Shown: positions 49,164-61,500 of the stretch, piece after piece
Layout of the letters: each line of letters begins with the position of its first letter
Numbering within the stretch: the first letter of the stretch is position 1
Position numbers and translations under genes: made by a program
DNA from: Nomia melanderi
Lineage: Eukaryota > Arthropoda > Insecta > Hymenoptera > Halictidae
Direction: 5' to 3'
Length of the DNA stretch: 64,000 nucleotides
NCBI RefSeq assembly: GCF_051020985.1
Contig: NC_135007.1
Location: 4,523,001 to 4,587,000 of the forward strand
The notes under the pieces: generated by a model
What the model was told of the DNA's origin: nothing
Seen by the model: the letters and a program-made list of their open reading frames with translations, nothing else
Database searches by the model: none

Positions 49164-50097
49164 TTTAATCAAATTTTTAATAGCAATAATAATTACAATA
49201 CTGAATCAACAAATCATACTGAGTAACATAATCTAATTGTTATTTGGGACTATTGGTAAAAAAAAAAACTTACTAGGGCGCTTTAAATATAAGCCGCCGT
49301 AATGGCGACTTCGTGCTTTGATATCTAAAATCGAAAGCTGCAGATGAATACTTTAATTATTCAAATAACGAGAGATTAATGTGTGAGTTTCTTCTTTTCT
49401 AGTGGCTACTTAAGACTTCTATGCATAATTCATTTTCTTGTGGAAACAACTTTAAGAAGTTTCACAATTTCTCGCTCTTAAAAAGGGTAATCTTTATTAT
49501 TCCAACCCTTATTTCACTGTTGAACACAAATTCCTATAACGAACACACTTGTTATAGTAAAATATGAATCACTTTCTTGATAATATAATCAAGAAATCAC
49601 ATTCTTGAGAATATAAGAATTCCTGCAAATAAACAAATGTTGCTATAATAATTCTTGGAATGATACCTGCAGGCTAAATAAAGTATTAACATTCGTTTAA
49701 CCCCTTGCTACATCGTGTACTTGACTCTATCGTGTCAGACTCGTGAAAAAGATCTCAAATAGGATGTAACAAATATAAATATCCCTCAATTCTTTTGTGT
49801 TTGAATTAATTCTTATCATCATCGTGTACCATAAAATAACAAAAGTAATTACATTGCTGTCATTATATTCTACAGGTTGTCCTCTAGTGAAAACATGTAA
49901 ATATAAAGCTGCTCCCAGTGTAATGTGTCGCATTTTTTAATGCAATACGTAATTTCGTTGGAAATACTTATTGTAAACAACAAATAATTGTTCCTCTTTT
50001 CTCTCAGTTATTTCGTTCTATCTTTTTGGGAAACTTGTAATGATTACATACAGAATAGTAAATAATAGTAAAATTATATACAAATTTGTAATGGCTT
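49164..50097. other. AT-rich spacer or intron, no gene seen
   Basis: A TTAACCCCTTGCTACATCG motif near 49,699 resembles TTAA-element ends, but no partner end was found. No gene is supported. Confidence 0.45.
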
Positions 50098-50250
50098 AAC
50101 ATTATAATGCATTTTCTGCATGGTATAACATTGACTGTAACATTCAAATTTTTACATTTAAATATAAAATGTTTACACTAGGAATTTTTTTATTTATTTT
50201 TACGGTAACATACAAACAAAAGTACATCAATTGGAATTTCCCTAATTTCT
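50098..50250. repeat. Dispersed repeat family D, copy 2
   Basis: Matches 26,488-26,640 over about 150 bp (ACATTATAATGCATTTTCTGCATGG and following blocks). It is followed after about 200 bp by a family-C segment. Confidence 0.6.
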
Positions 50251-50452
50251 CGATATTTTAATTCTTATGGAAATGACAAGCAGCTGAAGTGTAAAAACCT
50301 ATTTTTACCCCCAAAAATTAGCTTCAAATGTTTATAAAAAATTAAATCATTGAGCTATTGAAGAATCCGTATATTTTAGATAATATATTTCTGTTTATAA
50401 ATTTACAAAAATTGTTGTCTTCAGACATTTCAATTGTTTCCAATCGAGTCGA

Positions 50453-50660
50453 CCAACAAGCTAATAACTCCGTCATGTTGTATACGCGTCATTTTAAAGC
50501 TTGAAATGATACTAATTCTGTCAATTAAAAATTATTTATTTTTTCAAATATACATGTAAATCTTCGTTGTTTTGATTTGGTTTTTCATTAAAACACACCC
50601 TAAGTGCATTCGTCCTGCGTTTGACAAAAATACACTTAATTTTCTGATTTTATTGCGACC
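50453..50660. repeat. Dispersed repeat family C, diverged copy
   Basis: Aligns with 5,388-5,580 and 12,994-13,193: GTATACGCGTCAT, AAATGATACTAATTCTGTCAA, TTATTTATTTTTTCA, ACATGTAAAT and GCGTTTGAC blocks in the same order. The left tip is altered, so the TTAA border is not visible. Confidence 0.5.
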
Positions 50661-50739
50661 ATCTAAAAATTCCTAAAGTTTACCCATAAATAGAACGTCT
50701 TTAGGTGGTATCTCCCTTAAGTAATCCAATGTGATATCC

Positions 50740-51370
50740 GTTGCAATCCTTTACAAGCAACGATGATATTTTCCGTCGAAGAGCAACACGCAGTCCGATA
50801 AGCAATTGGCTGAAGAATGGGGACTGGAAATGGTTATATTACATTCTCGTTTAAAACGTGCCAGGCGAGTATCAGTGGCGTGAAGGGGGTGGAAATTAGA
50901 GGATTAACGCAGAACAGACGATTCCTCAAGAAAATTCGGGAATGTTGAGATCCTGTCGGAGTGATTCGCTTGGGTATAACGATCGAAAAGAGGCAGCTCG
51001 AGCTTATTCCCTGGAAAATAAGGACGTAAATGAGAGCAGAAAGTTAGAACAGCGACGGATAGGGGTGGGGGAGGGAAAATAAACCGAGCCTCTTGAACGG
51101 TCGATCGCAGCCGCGAAATCTGAAGGAGGGCATTAAGCTCGGATGACAATCTACCCTGAAAATTCCGCGGATGTCGTTGGCCGACTTTCCCAGGCAGAGT
51201 CGTGAAAACGAAACGACGACGGAAGCAATGAGACGTTTATGAAAGAACGGTGCCTTTGAACCGGCGACGACGCGACGAAGCAACCGGCGCGCTAGGTGAA
51301 CGGAATTTTTTCGAAGACGTCGATACCTGACTTAACAGAATAGAATTTCCAACGACCAGAATTGCGGGAA
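50740..51370. other. GC-richer island, no gene confirmed
   Basis: Composition rises sharply and includes CpG-rich segments around 51,090-51,310. Two overlapping minus-strand frames are not protein-like. It could be regulatory or contain an untranslated exon. Confidence 0.35.
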
Positions 51371-51416
51371 ATATTTAATTGTGAATGTTCGTGTAACTTG
51401 GTTCTGTGTTGTTTAA

Positions 51417-51721
51417 CACTACAACTACCGAGGAATTAAATTGGATTTTCTAATTTTTATACAGAAGTTCTAACAGTGCGTCTATTAAGATTTCAGTTGA
51501 TTTATAATTCAGTCTGCGCATTTCTAAATCAGTTTCATTACTTATTTTCCAGAGAAACATGCGTTCCTTTTCAATAATTGCAAAATGACCCATTTGTGGT
51601 TTCTTCTTTTTTTCAGTACGCAAACTGAATTGTGAAGCAATTGGAATCCCGATACATGTACTTTTGGAGTTTCTGGAGAGAAATCAGGAACAGTCAATTT
51701 GATAGTTCGGTAGTTCTAGTG
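51417..51721. mobile_element. TTAA-flanked foldback MITE, CACTAG-type, best copy
   Basis: TTAA borders at 51,413-51,416 and 51,722-51,725. Tips CACTACAACTACCG and, reversed, CACTAGAACTACCG agree at 13 of 14 positions. Beyond the tips the two halves are diverged inverted copies (left TTCAGTTGATTTATAATTCAG answers right CTGAATTGTGAAGCAATTGGAAT). The element is therefore largely a foldback of 305 bp. Partial copies lie at 34.8 and 38.4 kb. Confidence 0.8.
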
Positions 51722-51725
51722 TTAA

Positions 51726-54164
51726 GTGACTGTGAGACAGTAATAATTTACGATGTAAATTCCCTGATATTTTGAATTTGTAGTTTTCGAACACATCGAT
51801 TTTCAACTTGAAATTAGGGAGATGGGGTTTTTAGTTTTTTTATGGAATTTAAGAGTGTATGTAACAACCCAGATTTTTTTAGAGGGAAATCTTTGTCGTA
51901 GGAATCTCAGCGATTTAAAATTGAAATAAATGTTTTACTAGATCTTTATCGAATTTATAGGAATCTTCATTTTATAAAGGTAATTTACATACTCCAAAAT
52001 GAAACGGAATGGCTTTTATAACTTTTATAACTCTTTTTCAAAGGATATTTTTAGGTAGAATATTGCATAAAAACTCTATAATTCTTTATTAACATTTCTA
52101 TTTTACCAGGATTTAAATATGTATGTATGCTAGGAAACGATTTAATTTTGTTAATAATAATTTTAATTTATCAAGATTACCAATATTTATTAGGCTACGC
52201 TGTTACTTCAGTCATTATTCAAAATGCCAGAGCATTGGGTATTAATCACTTAATCCATAACAAATACAGGAAATATACTGTTTAATAGTGGTAGTTTATG
52301 TTGTGTTGTTTTAACTTACAATTAGTATTTAGAATATAATAATAACATATAATGTACAGTATAGAACCAGTATAGGAAAGAAATATGAGTTAATTTTTGA
52401 ATTTGAGGATCAAAGGAAACTAAGAAGTATCTTTGATATTCTATTGCATACAGATTAGCTCGGCCAAGCAGGAAAGGCTACAATTTTATTGCAAGCAAAG
52501 TTAGAAAAATATTGTATAAGAAAATTTTATTCGATTTTATGTAGTTTGTCATTTTATGAGTTGTTTTCATAAGAACACCTGTTTTCTGAAGGACATTATA
52601 GCTTTTTTTACATACATCGATTTCTTAATCGTTAGTCACATAAATGGTATAAGGTGAAGTCATTAGGTACTCATTCGATTACAATATTTATCAGACTACC
52701 TTTTATAATAGGCACACTTCGTGCTAACGTTTATTCATAGCGTCAGTAATATGTTTGTTAATAGGTACTATTATTATCGCAGCTTTCATTAGAACTTACA
52801 TACGAAATATTGAAGTCCTCTCAAACTATTATATTTTTCAATTATTATTAATATTCGGTATTATACATTTACCTATATGAAAAGTCGATAACAAAATAGA
52901 TTTGCGTAAGAAAAATTGTGTAATGACATTCAAAAATGTTTTCCTACATTGCAAATTTTCCAATTCATGAACAAAAACAATAAAATTATTTTTTATCTTT
53001 TTCCAATCTTACATATAACTACAATTAACTGTATCTTACTCAAATAATTAATGATAATTGATAATTAAGAATTAATGGCCAAATTAATTTTGCTTTTACT
53101 TTTTAAATCTTTAACAAACAATATAAGTTCTCTGTACTTATTTTTACAATATGGTGAACACTTTGTAGAATCAAAGTAAATAAATCGCCATAAATTCTAT
53201 AGAATTAGAACAATACAGTTTCTGTCCATCAATAAATCCACAAATGATGTACTTTCTATAAATCTAGTGCAAAGTATAGTTAAGGAGAATGTATTTAAAC
53301 ACTATATAGCTTTTATCTTCTAAATTAAAAGTTTCAATCCACGAACTTATAGTCATTGACAGACAATTAAAAACTACTTTGATTAGCTTACAGTTTTAAA
53401 AAATGCTGAATTATCTCGAAGGAGTTATAAATAACATGCAACTCTTTGTAAGAACAAAAATTAACTGTTCATGATAGGTGAATACTTTTTTCTCTGTACT
53501 ATAACAATTATCATTAAATTTAAAAGTCTATTATTGTAAAACGCTGAATGCTTTCTTTTATTCTTCAAAATATTATTCAATTATGACTTAATACTTACTA
53601 TTATTGTTAGTGGAAAATGATATTTTCAGCAATTTTGTCGATATTTTATGGACACCGTTGCAACGGGTATTGCCCGTGGGATTCCTGGCTAAACCGACGT
53701 AAAACGATGTCTATGCACGTTGATATCGATCGATACAGCGTTTACGAAGTCTGACATAACACGATACACAAAACAAAAAAAAAGGAAACAATGGCCCGAC
53801 AGAATCTACTGTTTCAATTCGTACCAGTTTGATCGGGGCATATTAGGGATTATCGGATCAGAAACATGATTTGAAAAGTCGTAAAATCTATCTGAGTGGA
53901 CCATAAATAAACAACATTACACGATCGCGCGAAATACTTCTTCTTTACTTTACGACCATGCACATTTTATTGGCTCGGAACGACGTAAAATATTGGGAAT
54001 ATCTGGATATAATATACAGGGTGTACACAGTTTAACCCTTTGCACTCAAAAGACAACCCGCAGTCGCCATTTGGTTTAATATAGCATAATTAGAAAGTTC
54101 AATATTCAATACTCAAACAATTCAATACTCAAACAGTTCAATACTCAAGAAATTTTGTACGATG
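51726..54164. other. AT-rich spacer or intron, no gene seen
   Basis: Nothing recognisable in most of this interval. A TTAACCCTTTGCACTC motif near 54,033 resembles TTAA-element tips. Confidence 0.5.
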
Positions 54165-54166
54165 TA

Positions 54167-54404
54167 CACTGTCGGTCGAAAGTTTGACACGAATACATCG
54201 GTTAAAAGAAAAACTTCTTTTCTTGTAAACAACTTTTATTGGAAAATTTTTGTATATGATAAAGGAACATAGACATATGTGTTTTAATGAAACATAAAGA
54301 TACACCATTTTTGTTATTTTATTTTATATATTTATAAGATGTAAGTATAATTCTTAATTTATGACGTCACATATCAAGTGGTTCCAAGCTTTTGACCGGC
54401 AGTG
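54167..54404. mobile_element. Tc1/mariner-type MITE, complete
   Basis: Flanked by TA on both sides (54,165-54,166 and 54,405-54,406). The tips CACTGTCGGTCGAAAGTTTG and, reversed, CACTGCCGGTCAAAAGCTTG agree at 17 of 20 positions and have the form typical of Tc1-like elements. The 238-bp body is AT-rich with no transposase, so it is non-autonomous. A truncated copy is at 62.9 kb. Confidence 0.8.
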
Positions 54405-54406
54405 TA

Positions 54407-56750
54407 GTTATACATAAAATGTCGAAATGAAATAGTTCTATCCCTTAATTCGTATATTATTTATATTTATGTTTATTGCAACAAAATGTTATCGATATTT
54501 TATTAGAAAATATTCTTGAAACGGTTCAAACTTCGCCAGTGTGTTATAGAAGTAAGGAAAGAATGTTATATACATACAGGTTCTTAAATGCTTTATAAAA
54601 GAGTCGTAACAAAAATATATAATCGATAAATTTGATATTATGTAACAACTAAACACTAACAGAAAGGCCTACGTACAGAATTAACAGTTTGGAATCGACA
54701 CAAACTTGCTAGCTGAAAACCAGTAAACATTGTTAGTAAAAGCAGATTAAGCATTATCTGCTTAAGCAAATGTTATAACACTGCAATGTAGTAATTACGA
54801 ACTTGTTGCTAGTAATGTAACAACATGTGGATTCTATACATTCGTTATAACTTCTTTTTTAAACATTTGAGAATCTATATTACCATTTTTTTCTTATTTT
54901 TATTGATAGAGTACATTGGCTACGTTTGGTTATTCAAATCGTGGGCACCTTGCATTTTCCTGATAATTGGAACAATATTTCTCTAGTCTACAAGGATGTA
55001 AGCTGATGGTTATTAAACTGTAAACGTTATGCTTCTGTTCTTGATTACCTAAGTACCTATAACAATTTTATGACAAGCTTAACAGAGGATGTATTATTAA
55101 TGATTGTACAAGCCAAAGGATAGTGATTAACTGTGGAAAAATAAATCGAGAATGTGGAAAATATTTCCTTTAAAAACTTTGTTTTTAAGAATTATGTTAT
55201 ACACATGCATTCATGCTTACGTAAGAATATAAATTCGAAGTTACATGTTTATACATTTAAATTTTTTATGTTTATTCCAGTTTATTACATTCGTATATGT
55301 ATTGGGATACATTTTGATCGCAAATGAAATATTTGTTACCTGAATATTGTCTTTCAGTGCATTATATACGCTGACTAAATTTTTGTCTTTATGTTTTACA
55401 AGATGCTGTTTAGAATAACATAAAATTTAGTATCAGGGACATTATAAAAAATATAACTGTCAGAAGATGAGGACAACTTTTCATCCACCCCCCAATATCA
55501 TATTATTAACATATTACGCTGTGTGAAGTTTTGGTGAATTCTATGCATACGTAAACACAGTTCATTTCCATAGAGTACAAATTATTCATAGTATATGATG
55601 TGATTTGTTAATGTTTAAAATCAAGTTAATAATATTGATAATTTTACAGAATAATTACATCAAAGCATGCTTGAATATTGTTCTACTGCAAAAGTCATTT
55701 TCATAGAATAAAATATTAACAATTACATACAATAAATATATTGAATTAGTAGAGGAATTAATTACTGAATTAAGAAATAATTTCACGGAATTTATTACTT
55801 GATTCTAACATACAAAAATATCCACTGAATAATTTTAGTATAGGAAAAATAACTTTACAAAGAATCATTTCTTTAGTGATTAAGAATATTGATTAAGTGA
55901 TATAAATTTTAAGAAATGGATTTATGAGAACCTGAATAAGAAAATACTTTAGAATCATATCAATTGTTTCATTGAATAAATTAACGTGTAATTATTTAAA
56001 AATTACTTTCGATTAACTAAAATACAATTAATTTAAAAATGCCTTTGCTAAATTAATTTCTTTCTCAGTATATTTCTATTAAGTATCACGTTTCCAGAAA
56101 CTCAACACCCAGAGCAGAAATTTCTTACATTTATGAGCAAATAATTTAACGCGATAAAACCGTCTCTTCACTCTTACAAAAGTTTCCGACAAAAGAAACA
56201 AATCCCCCTACTACATATCCTCCTATGAAAATCTAAATTTCCATAAATCTCTACAAATGAAGAGTCCGATACAAAAAGAAGTCATGCTACAATAGTAACA
56301 TTTTGAAATACTAAGGCTTTTACACAAATCTGTGTTTCAATACAAATTTCATAAATAAGACTGCTACTTTTTTATTTAAACGTAATAATATTATGATAAG
56401 GTACCTAGAACAATCTCTTATTTTCTATATACTTAAATATGAAAATTAAATTAAAAATGTAATTATGTAATAAATATAAAAGCATATTACTTGGAAAATC
56501 GGATTGTTACATTGAAACGTATTTGAAAATTCTAAAAGTTTTTCGAATTAACAAAACTATTTCGTAAATTTCATTCTTACATACGTTCTTTGTCACTATC
56601 TACTCATCGTCTATATTTAATTTTGTTGTAAACATTATGGTATATAAATGAAATGAAGAACAATTTAAATAAACTGAAATAAATAAATAAACTTAAACAT
56701 AAACTGAATTGATAGCTCTCAGTTTTGTAGCTGACGCTGGACAAAAATAA
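54407..56750. other. AT-rich spacer or intron, no gene seen
   Basis: No coding exon could be recognised. If the minus-strand gene at 57 kb is real, this is probably part of its first intron. Confidence 0.45.
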
Positions 56751-58370
56751 CGTGTGTCATACCTCTCTCCTGCCCGGACATCATAACAAGTAAGGAGTAC
56801 AACCACTAACATACACAAGCAACGATACACGCAAACATGTTGCCATGTAACTTTAAATTAGAAGATAATAACTAGACATCAAGAGATATCGAAACGAATG
56901 TACATCGCCTTCCTCCTCATTTTCTAGCTTAGCTCCCCCTTACACTGGGCCCCTCAATTCACAAATCACACTCAGTCCAAAACTCCACTCGCCCCGGAAG
57001 ATCACAGAAGTCTCCCCACAGAAAAAGAAGCAGAAGAAGAGTGACGGAAAGCATAAAAGCAAACTCACCCTCGATCGTAGTCGATTCCGGCAGGTCGGTC
57101 TGTCCCAACGCGAGTTGATCGTTGATGATCAACCATGAGACGAACACCGCGCAGATGAATCTCATCCCGGAGTTGGTCCTCTTCGGGGCGTAGGTGGAGG
57201 GCGACGCGAGGCACGTCGCCGCGAGGACGGCGTCGGTGGCGTGCATCTTCACGGCTGGCCCTGACACGCGGCACTTCTCGCGCACCTTTCTTGCTCTCCC
57301 TCAGCGGCGCCCCTCAATACGCATACGTGACTACGCACCGTCGTACACCTGCACGCAGGTCAAGCCTGCCCGACCTGCTTCCGGTATCACATATCCGAAC
57401 GATCAGGCCGCGTGATCGATATCACGCGCATATTCCCAGCACGTTCCTCAGCACCGTTCACGCAGCGACCACCGAATAAAGTCCCACACCTCTAAACCCG
57501 TGTCCTCTTCGACCTCCTTTAGCGCTTGGTTCAGATTTGGTGGGGGATAGAAAGCGGAAGGTTCATGAGAGACGATCGACCTGTTCTGCGGCAACCACCA
57601 CCCCTTCCTCTCTTCCTCTCTTTGTCACCGTTTCTCCCTCTCACCTCTTTCTCACTACTCAGCCAGTAAATTCACGTGACGAAAGAGGATCGAATCCTTG
57701 ATTACTCCTCTGCCCCCGAGGAACGACTAAACAACGCGGTGGATCTTCAGGTGCAGGTTGACGATCAACGTCCCTCAGTAAAGAGGTCGGTAGTGGTAGC
57801 CCGTATGACGCAACGTACGCATCTATTTGTTCCGTCCGCGAGGGTTGGTCCGCTTGTAGCGTTCATGGAACGGCTATGCCGACAGCGAGACCGAGCGACG
57901 CACCGTCCACGATACTGTGTACACGGCGGCCGAACGAACGTTCACGATGTGGAGCCAGCAAACAACGACCGAATCGCTTCGGGGGTGGCCGCGGCGCCGA
58001 GGCGCCGACGTCCTGCGCAATACACGCGAGAACCAGCACGCGTTGCACTCCCGACCGCCTCTCGTCGACCCCCCCGCATTCAACCGTCGCAGGGGCGCAG
58101 AGCTTCTGAGTCATTCCTCGCCGAACACCCGTCGATGTTCCGCACCGCGACGTAAATATGCATGATCCTATGCGAGGAACAACGTTGTCGCGCCGTACCC
58201 CCTACCCCCGACCCAAAGAACCCACCCTGCCCGTCTTATAGCCCGCGGTTGCGACTCGAAGTGCTTACCAACCCTCGCACGACGATGCCAACCCTTGAAT
58301 CAACCGGCCTATTCGGAGACGCGGAGGAGTGAATGTGAATCGCGATCGGCTGGCCGCGCTCGAAGAATAT
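56750..58370 (-). promoter_or_regulatory. GC/CpG-rich promoter-like island around the 57-kb exon
   Basis: The longest GC-rich block in the window, with many CpGs at about 57,170-58,330, and clearly different from both flanks. It contains the candidate first exon and open frames on both strands that exist because GC-rich DNA has few stops. A GGTTG|GTAAGC donor-like site at about 58,266-58,276 on the minus strand could end an untranslated exon. Transcription start and core promoter motifs could not be fixed. Confidence 0.45.
57069..57165 (-). CDS. Candidate first coding exon with signal peptide
   Basis: From ATG at 57,165 the minus strand encodes MRFICAVFVSWLIINDQLAL followed by GQTDLPESTTIE, then reaches GAGG|GTGAGT, a strong splice donor (intron from 57,068 leftward). 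The first about 20 residues have the layout of a secretion signal: short basic start, hydrophobic core, small residue near the end. The 97 coding bases give a phase-1 boundary, common where a signal exon joins extracellular modules. An in-frame upstream ATG at 57,246 would add 27 residues and is less signal-like. I cannot name the gene. It would encode a secreted or membrane protein whose other exons lie to the left, possibly far away. The GC/CpG-rich surroundings fit a promoter-proximal exon. Confidence 0.5.
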
Positions 58371-58375
58371 TTTAA

Positions 58376-58530
58376 CACTAGAAACACCGAGAGGAAGGTT
58401 CTTCGAACCCGATCGAAAATTTGAGAACATATATATCTCTCGTTTGTAAAATATTTCGTGAAACTGTTTGGTGATGTTTGTATCTTTCTTAGTACACTAT
58501 TTCCACTGACGGTGTCAAATGATACCCTTT
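58376..58530. repeat. CACTAG-type TTAA element end
   Basis: TTAA at 58,372-58,375 is followed by CACTAGAAACACCGAGAGG and a perfect GGTTC-TTC-GAACC palindrome at 58,397-58,409, matching the usual plan of this family. A further imperfect GGTGTCA-AA-TGATACC palindrome lies near 58,510. The right border is not identified. Confidence 0.45.
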
Positions 58531-61500
58531 GAAATTTAAAATTAAAATTATTTTCTCAACTTAATTATTTTTCCTCAATTGAATTTTGGACATTTTCTAT
58601 AATTAGTTTTATAACCGTTATTGGAAAAGTCGAAAAGTCGAATAACAAGTGAAAAATAAATACAGAAATTAACTGTAATTTGTTTAAACCAAAGCAATAC
58701 TGTATCAGATGCAAAATATATATTAAAAGTGTATTAAAAAGTTAATGCACACGAATCTTTTTTTTATCACTTTTCTCCTTACGTGCGAAACTTTACTTTT
58801 GAGACATTTATATTTGAGAGATACATATATTTCGATGAAAAGTATAATAGACTCAAATGGGCTTTGCTAACCCCTCCCCTTGGTTTTTTTAGGATTAACC
58901 CTTTACAATCCGGCTACCATTATGGCCAACGAAGCAAGTAAAGGCGGTCTACTTCAATTTTTAGCACTGTTGTCGACACATTATCTTCTTTTATTTTACC
59001 AAAAAAAGGAAAGTATAGCTAACACTGTACATCTTCTTGTATTACTGTTTTATTAATAAAAAATGATTTTTTAAGAACTGATGTATTCTTTCCGAAATAT
59101 TGTCATTTACTATCAAAATGTGTCATTAAGGGTAGTCGATAAAACTATTGATGAAAAATTTATCATGCTTGTTATTTAGGAAAAAGATGAATGTCATATT
59201 TTATGGGTTACTCTCGTATTAGCGTTCAAGGCACGTGCACGTTGATTTGTTCTGTAATGTATAATTAAATATATATTGCGGTATTGTACTATATGGTTTT
59301 TGTAATTGAACAAGATCCCGGACAAACCTGGAATTTAAAAAATATCACCCAAAAATCCCTGGACTAAACTATCTACAGGTACCAAACGTGCAGGAAGCAC
59401 AAGAGGTTTATCATCTAGGGATGACATCGCTACAGAGTACTAACTCTAATACCCGTCTACCCCTTTTTATTATTTAATTATCATTTATATTCTGTTTGAG
59501 AAGGTAGATACTGCGAGGTGGTGATCAGAAAAAAAGAGAAATAAAAACTGCGATATTAAAGATAGAGATAAGTTACTGAATAGATAAGAGTAAGTAAAAA
59601 AATTTGAGTAATATAAACAGCTGAATTAGATTAGTGATAACGGTTAAATAATATAATTGTAGATTTTTGTGTACAAAAGTGAGAGTGGAGTTATGAATAA
59701 CGAAATGAAAGGAATTATAAGCCAAAATCCTCTTGTATTTCTAGGTTGACGAGGCCGAAATAATCGTTTACCTATTCTACTTTCTAAACGTACAGATAGC
59801 TATGAGAACGTACAAAAAAATTTAAATTATCAACACATCATAATAACATTCGTAACAGAGAAAGAAGGATTCCAACAAAATTGAAAGAAACCGGAAATTG
59901 AACGTCGTCCCTTGAGAATTAAATGAAAACCGCGCACGTGGGACGCGGACGAGACGGAGAGGTTACTTTTGTGAAGCGCAATTCGATCCTGCGATCGGTG
60001 CTTGCATTGTTTTCGCTGAATTTCAATGAGTTGGTTAATGGAAAATCGGAAACATAAACTACCAAAGGCGGACATTTAGCACCTACCTCTAAAGAAATAA
60101 TTTTGTTAACTAAATTTTATTGACTAAATAATAAATGAATAAGTTACATAAGCACCTTTTCTCCGAAGAAAACATTTCGTCAATCATTTTAAGTAAAATA
60201 TATATAGAATATATTTGTTGGATATTTTTCAGATGGCAATTCCCATTTCTTACAGTTAATGCTGTTTTACATTGGCATTCAGTGTACTGAGAAATACAAC
60301 CTTATTAATTTAGAAGTCGCAGCATTAAATTACACTGTAGTAAAGTAAATGTTGAAAAACATGAAATTAACTGATAGTTAATTGTTTTTAGAATTTTAGT
60401 GACATGATTATTAGTGAAAAAATTAAAGCATGATAAACAACTAACAAAATAAGCTACAATCACAGTTATTTTTCATATTTATGTTAGTCTATTATAACTT
60501 TCATCTTTTGTAAAATATGCAATTATTAGCTTCTAATTTTCTAGAATATGAATTTTATCTTACAAATATTTACTCCATGAATTCCATTTACTGATGTCAT
60601 CTTTTTTCATTTATTGTACTATCTAATATGAATTTTGGTATGCAATACCAAACTAGGTTTACCTCGTAGATATTCCTGTAAAAAATTTAATTTTGGAAAA
60701 GAAATTTTAATTTAAATAATCATTTTTATATTAATTATGAACACTATAAATAAACTGTTTGTAAGGAATGATTCTTCTAACTAATGTAATATATATTTTT
60801 ATACCATTATAAACATTTAAACACGTTTCTTTGAGATTTTGACACGATTTCTATCAAATTAATAAGCATAACAAAGAAACGAACTAATATGATTACATAT
60901 ATGAAACAGCTGTGTAGCACTGAATGGAACGTAAGTACAATGTTCATTGGTGTTGAGAATCACTAGCGGAATCTGGTGTTTCACAGCACGATTATTTTAT
61001 TTTCTCGCACGAAAACAGAAAGAAGCAAAACTTTCTTTAATGGTCCTTGTACTAACAATAAGAATATAGATACTTTACCGTATGGTATCTATACTAGGAT
61101 TTTATTTCAGGTCTTTAGTTTCCAAAATAAACTGAAAAATACTCAAAAAAATTGGTGCATTGCGGATGTCTCGCATAACTTTGAAGTTTGTTTAAACATG
61201 TTTAAATACTGATAAGGCTATAGAATAAAAATATACGTATTAATATATTTGACAAAGCCTCCAGAATCATTTTTTACAAATATACGTTTTGTCCTTAACG
61301 ATCAAACAATTTTTAAAATTGCAAAATTCCATTTTTTATTCAAAAAATTAAATTTTTTTAAAATTACAAATGATAAATAATAGACTAATTTCCAGATTCA
61401 CATAAAAACAATTTGTTATAACTTTTGCAAATACTTTTTTACTTGGTTCTTTTATTAATATTATTTCGCAAATAAATAATTATTTATTTTTATTTTTTAA

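Noticed and set aside
57676..58155. A 159-codon plus-strand open frame in the GC-rich block
   Set aside because: It has no ATG start (opens with GTG), is Arg/Pro/Ala-rich without motifs, and overlaps several other open frames on both strands, as expected from stop-poor CpG-rich DNA.
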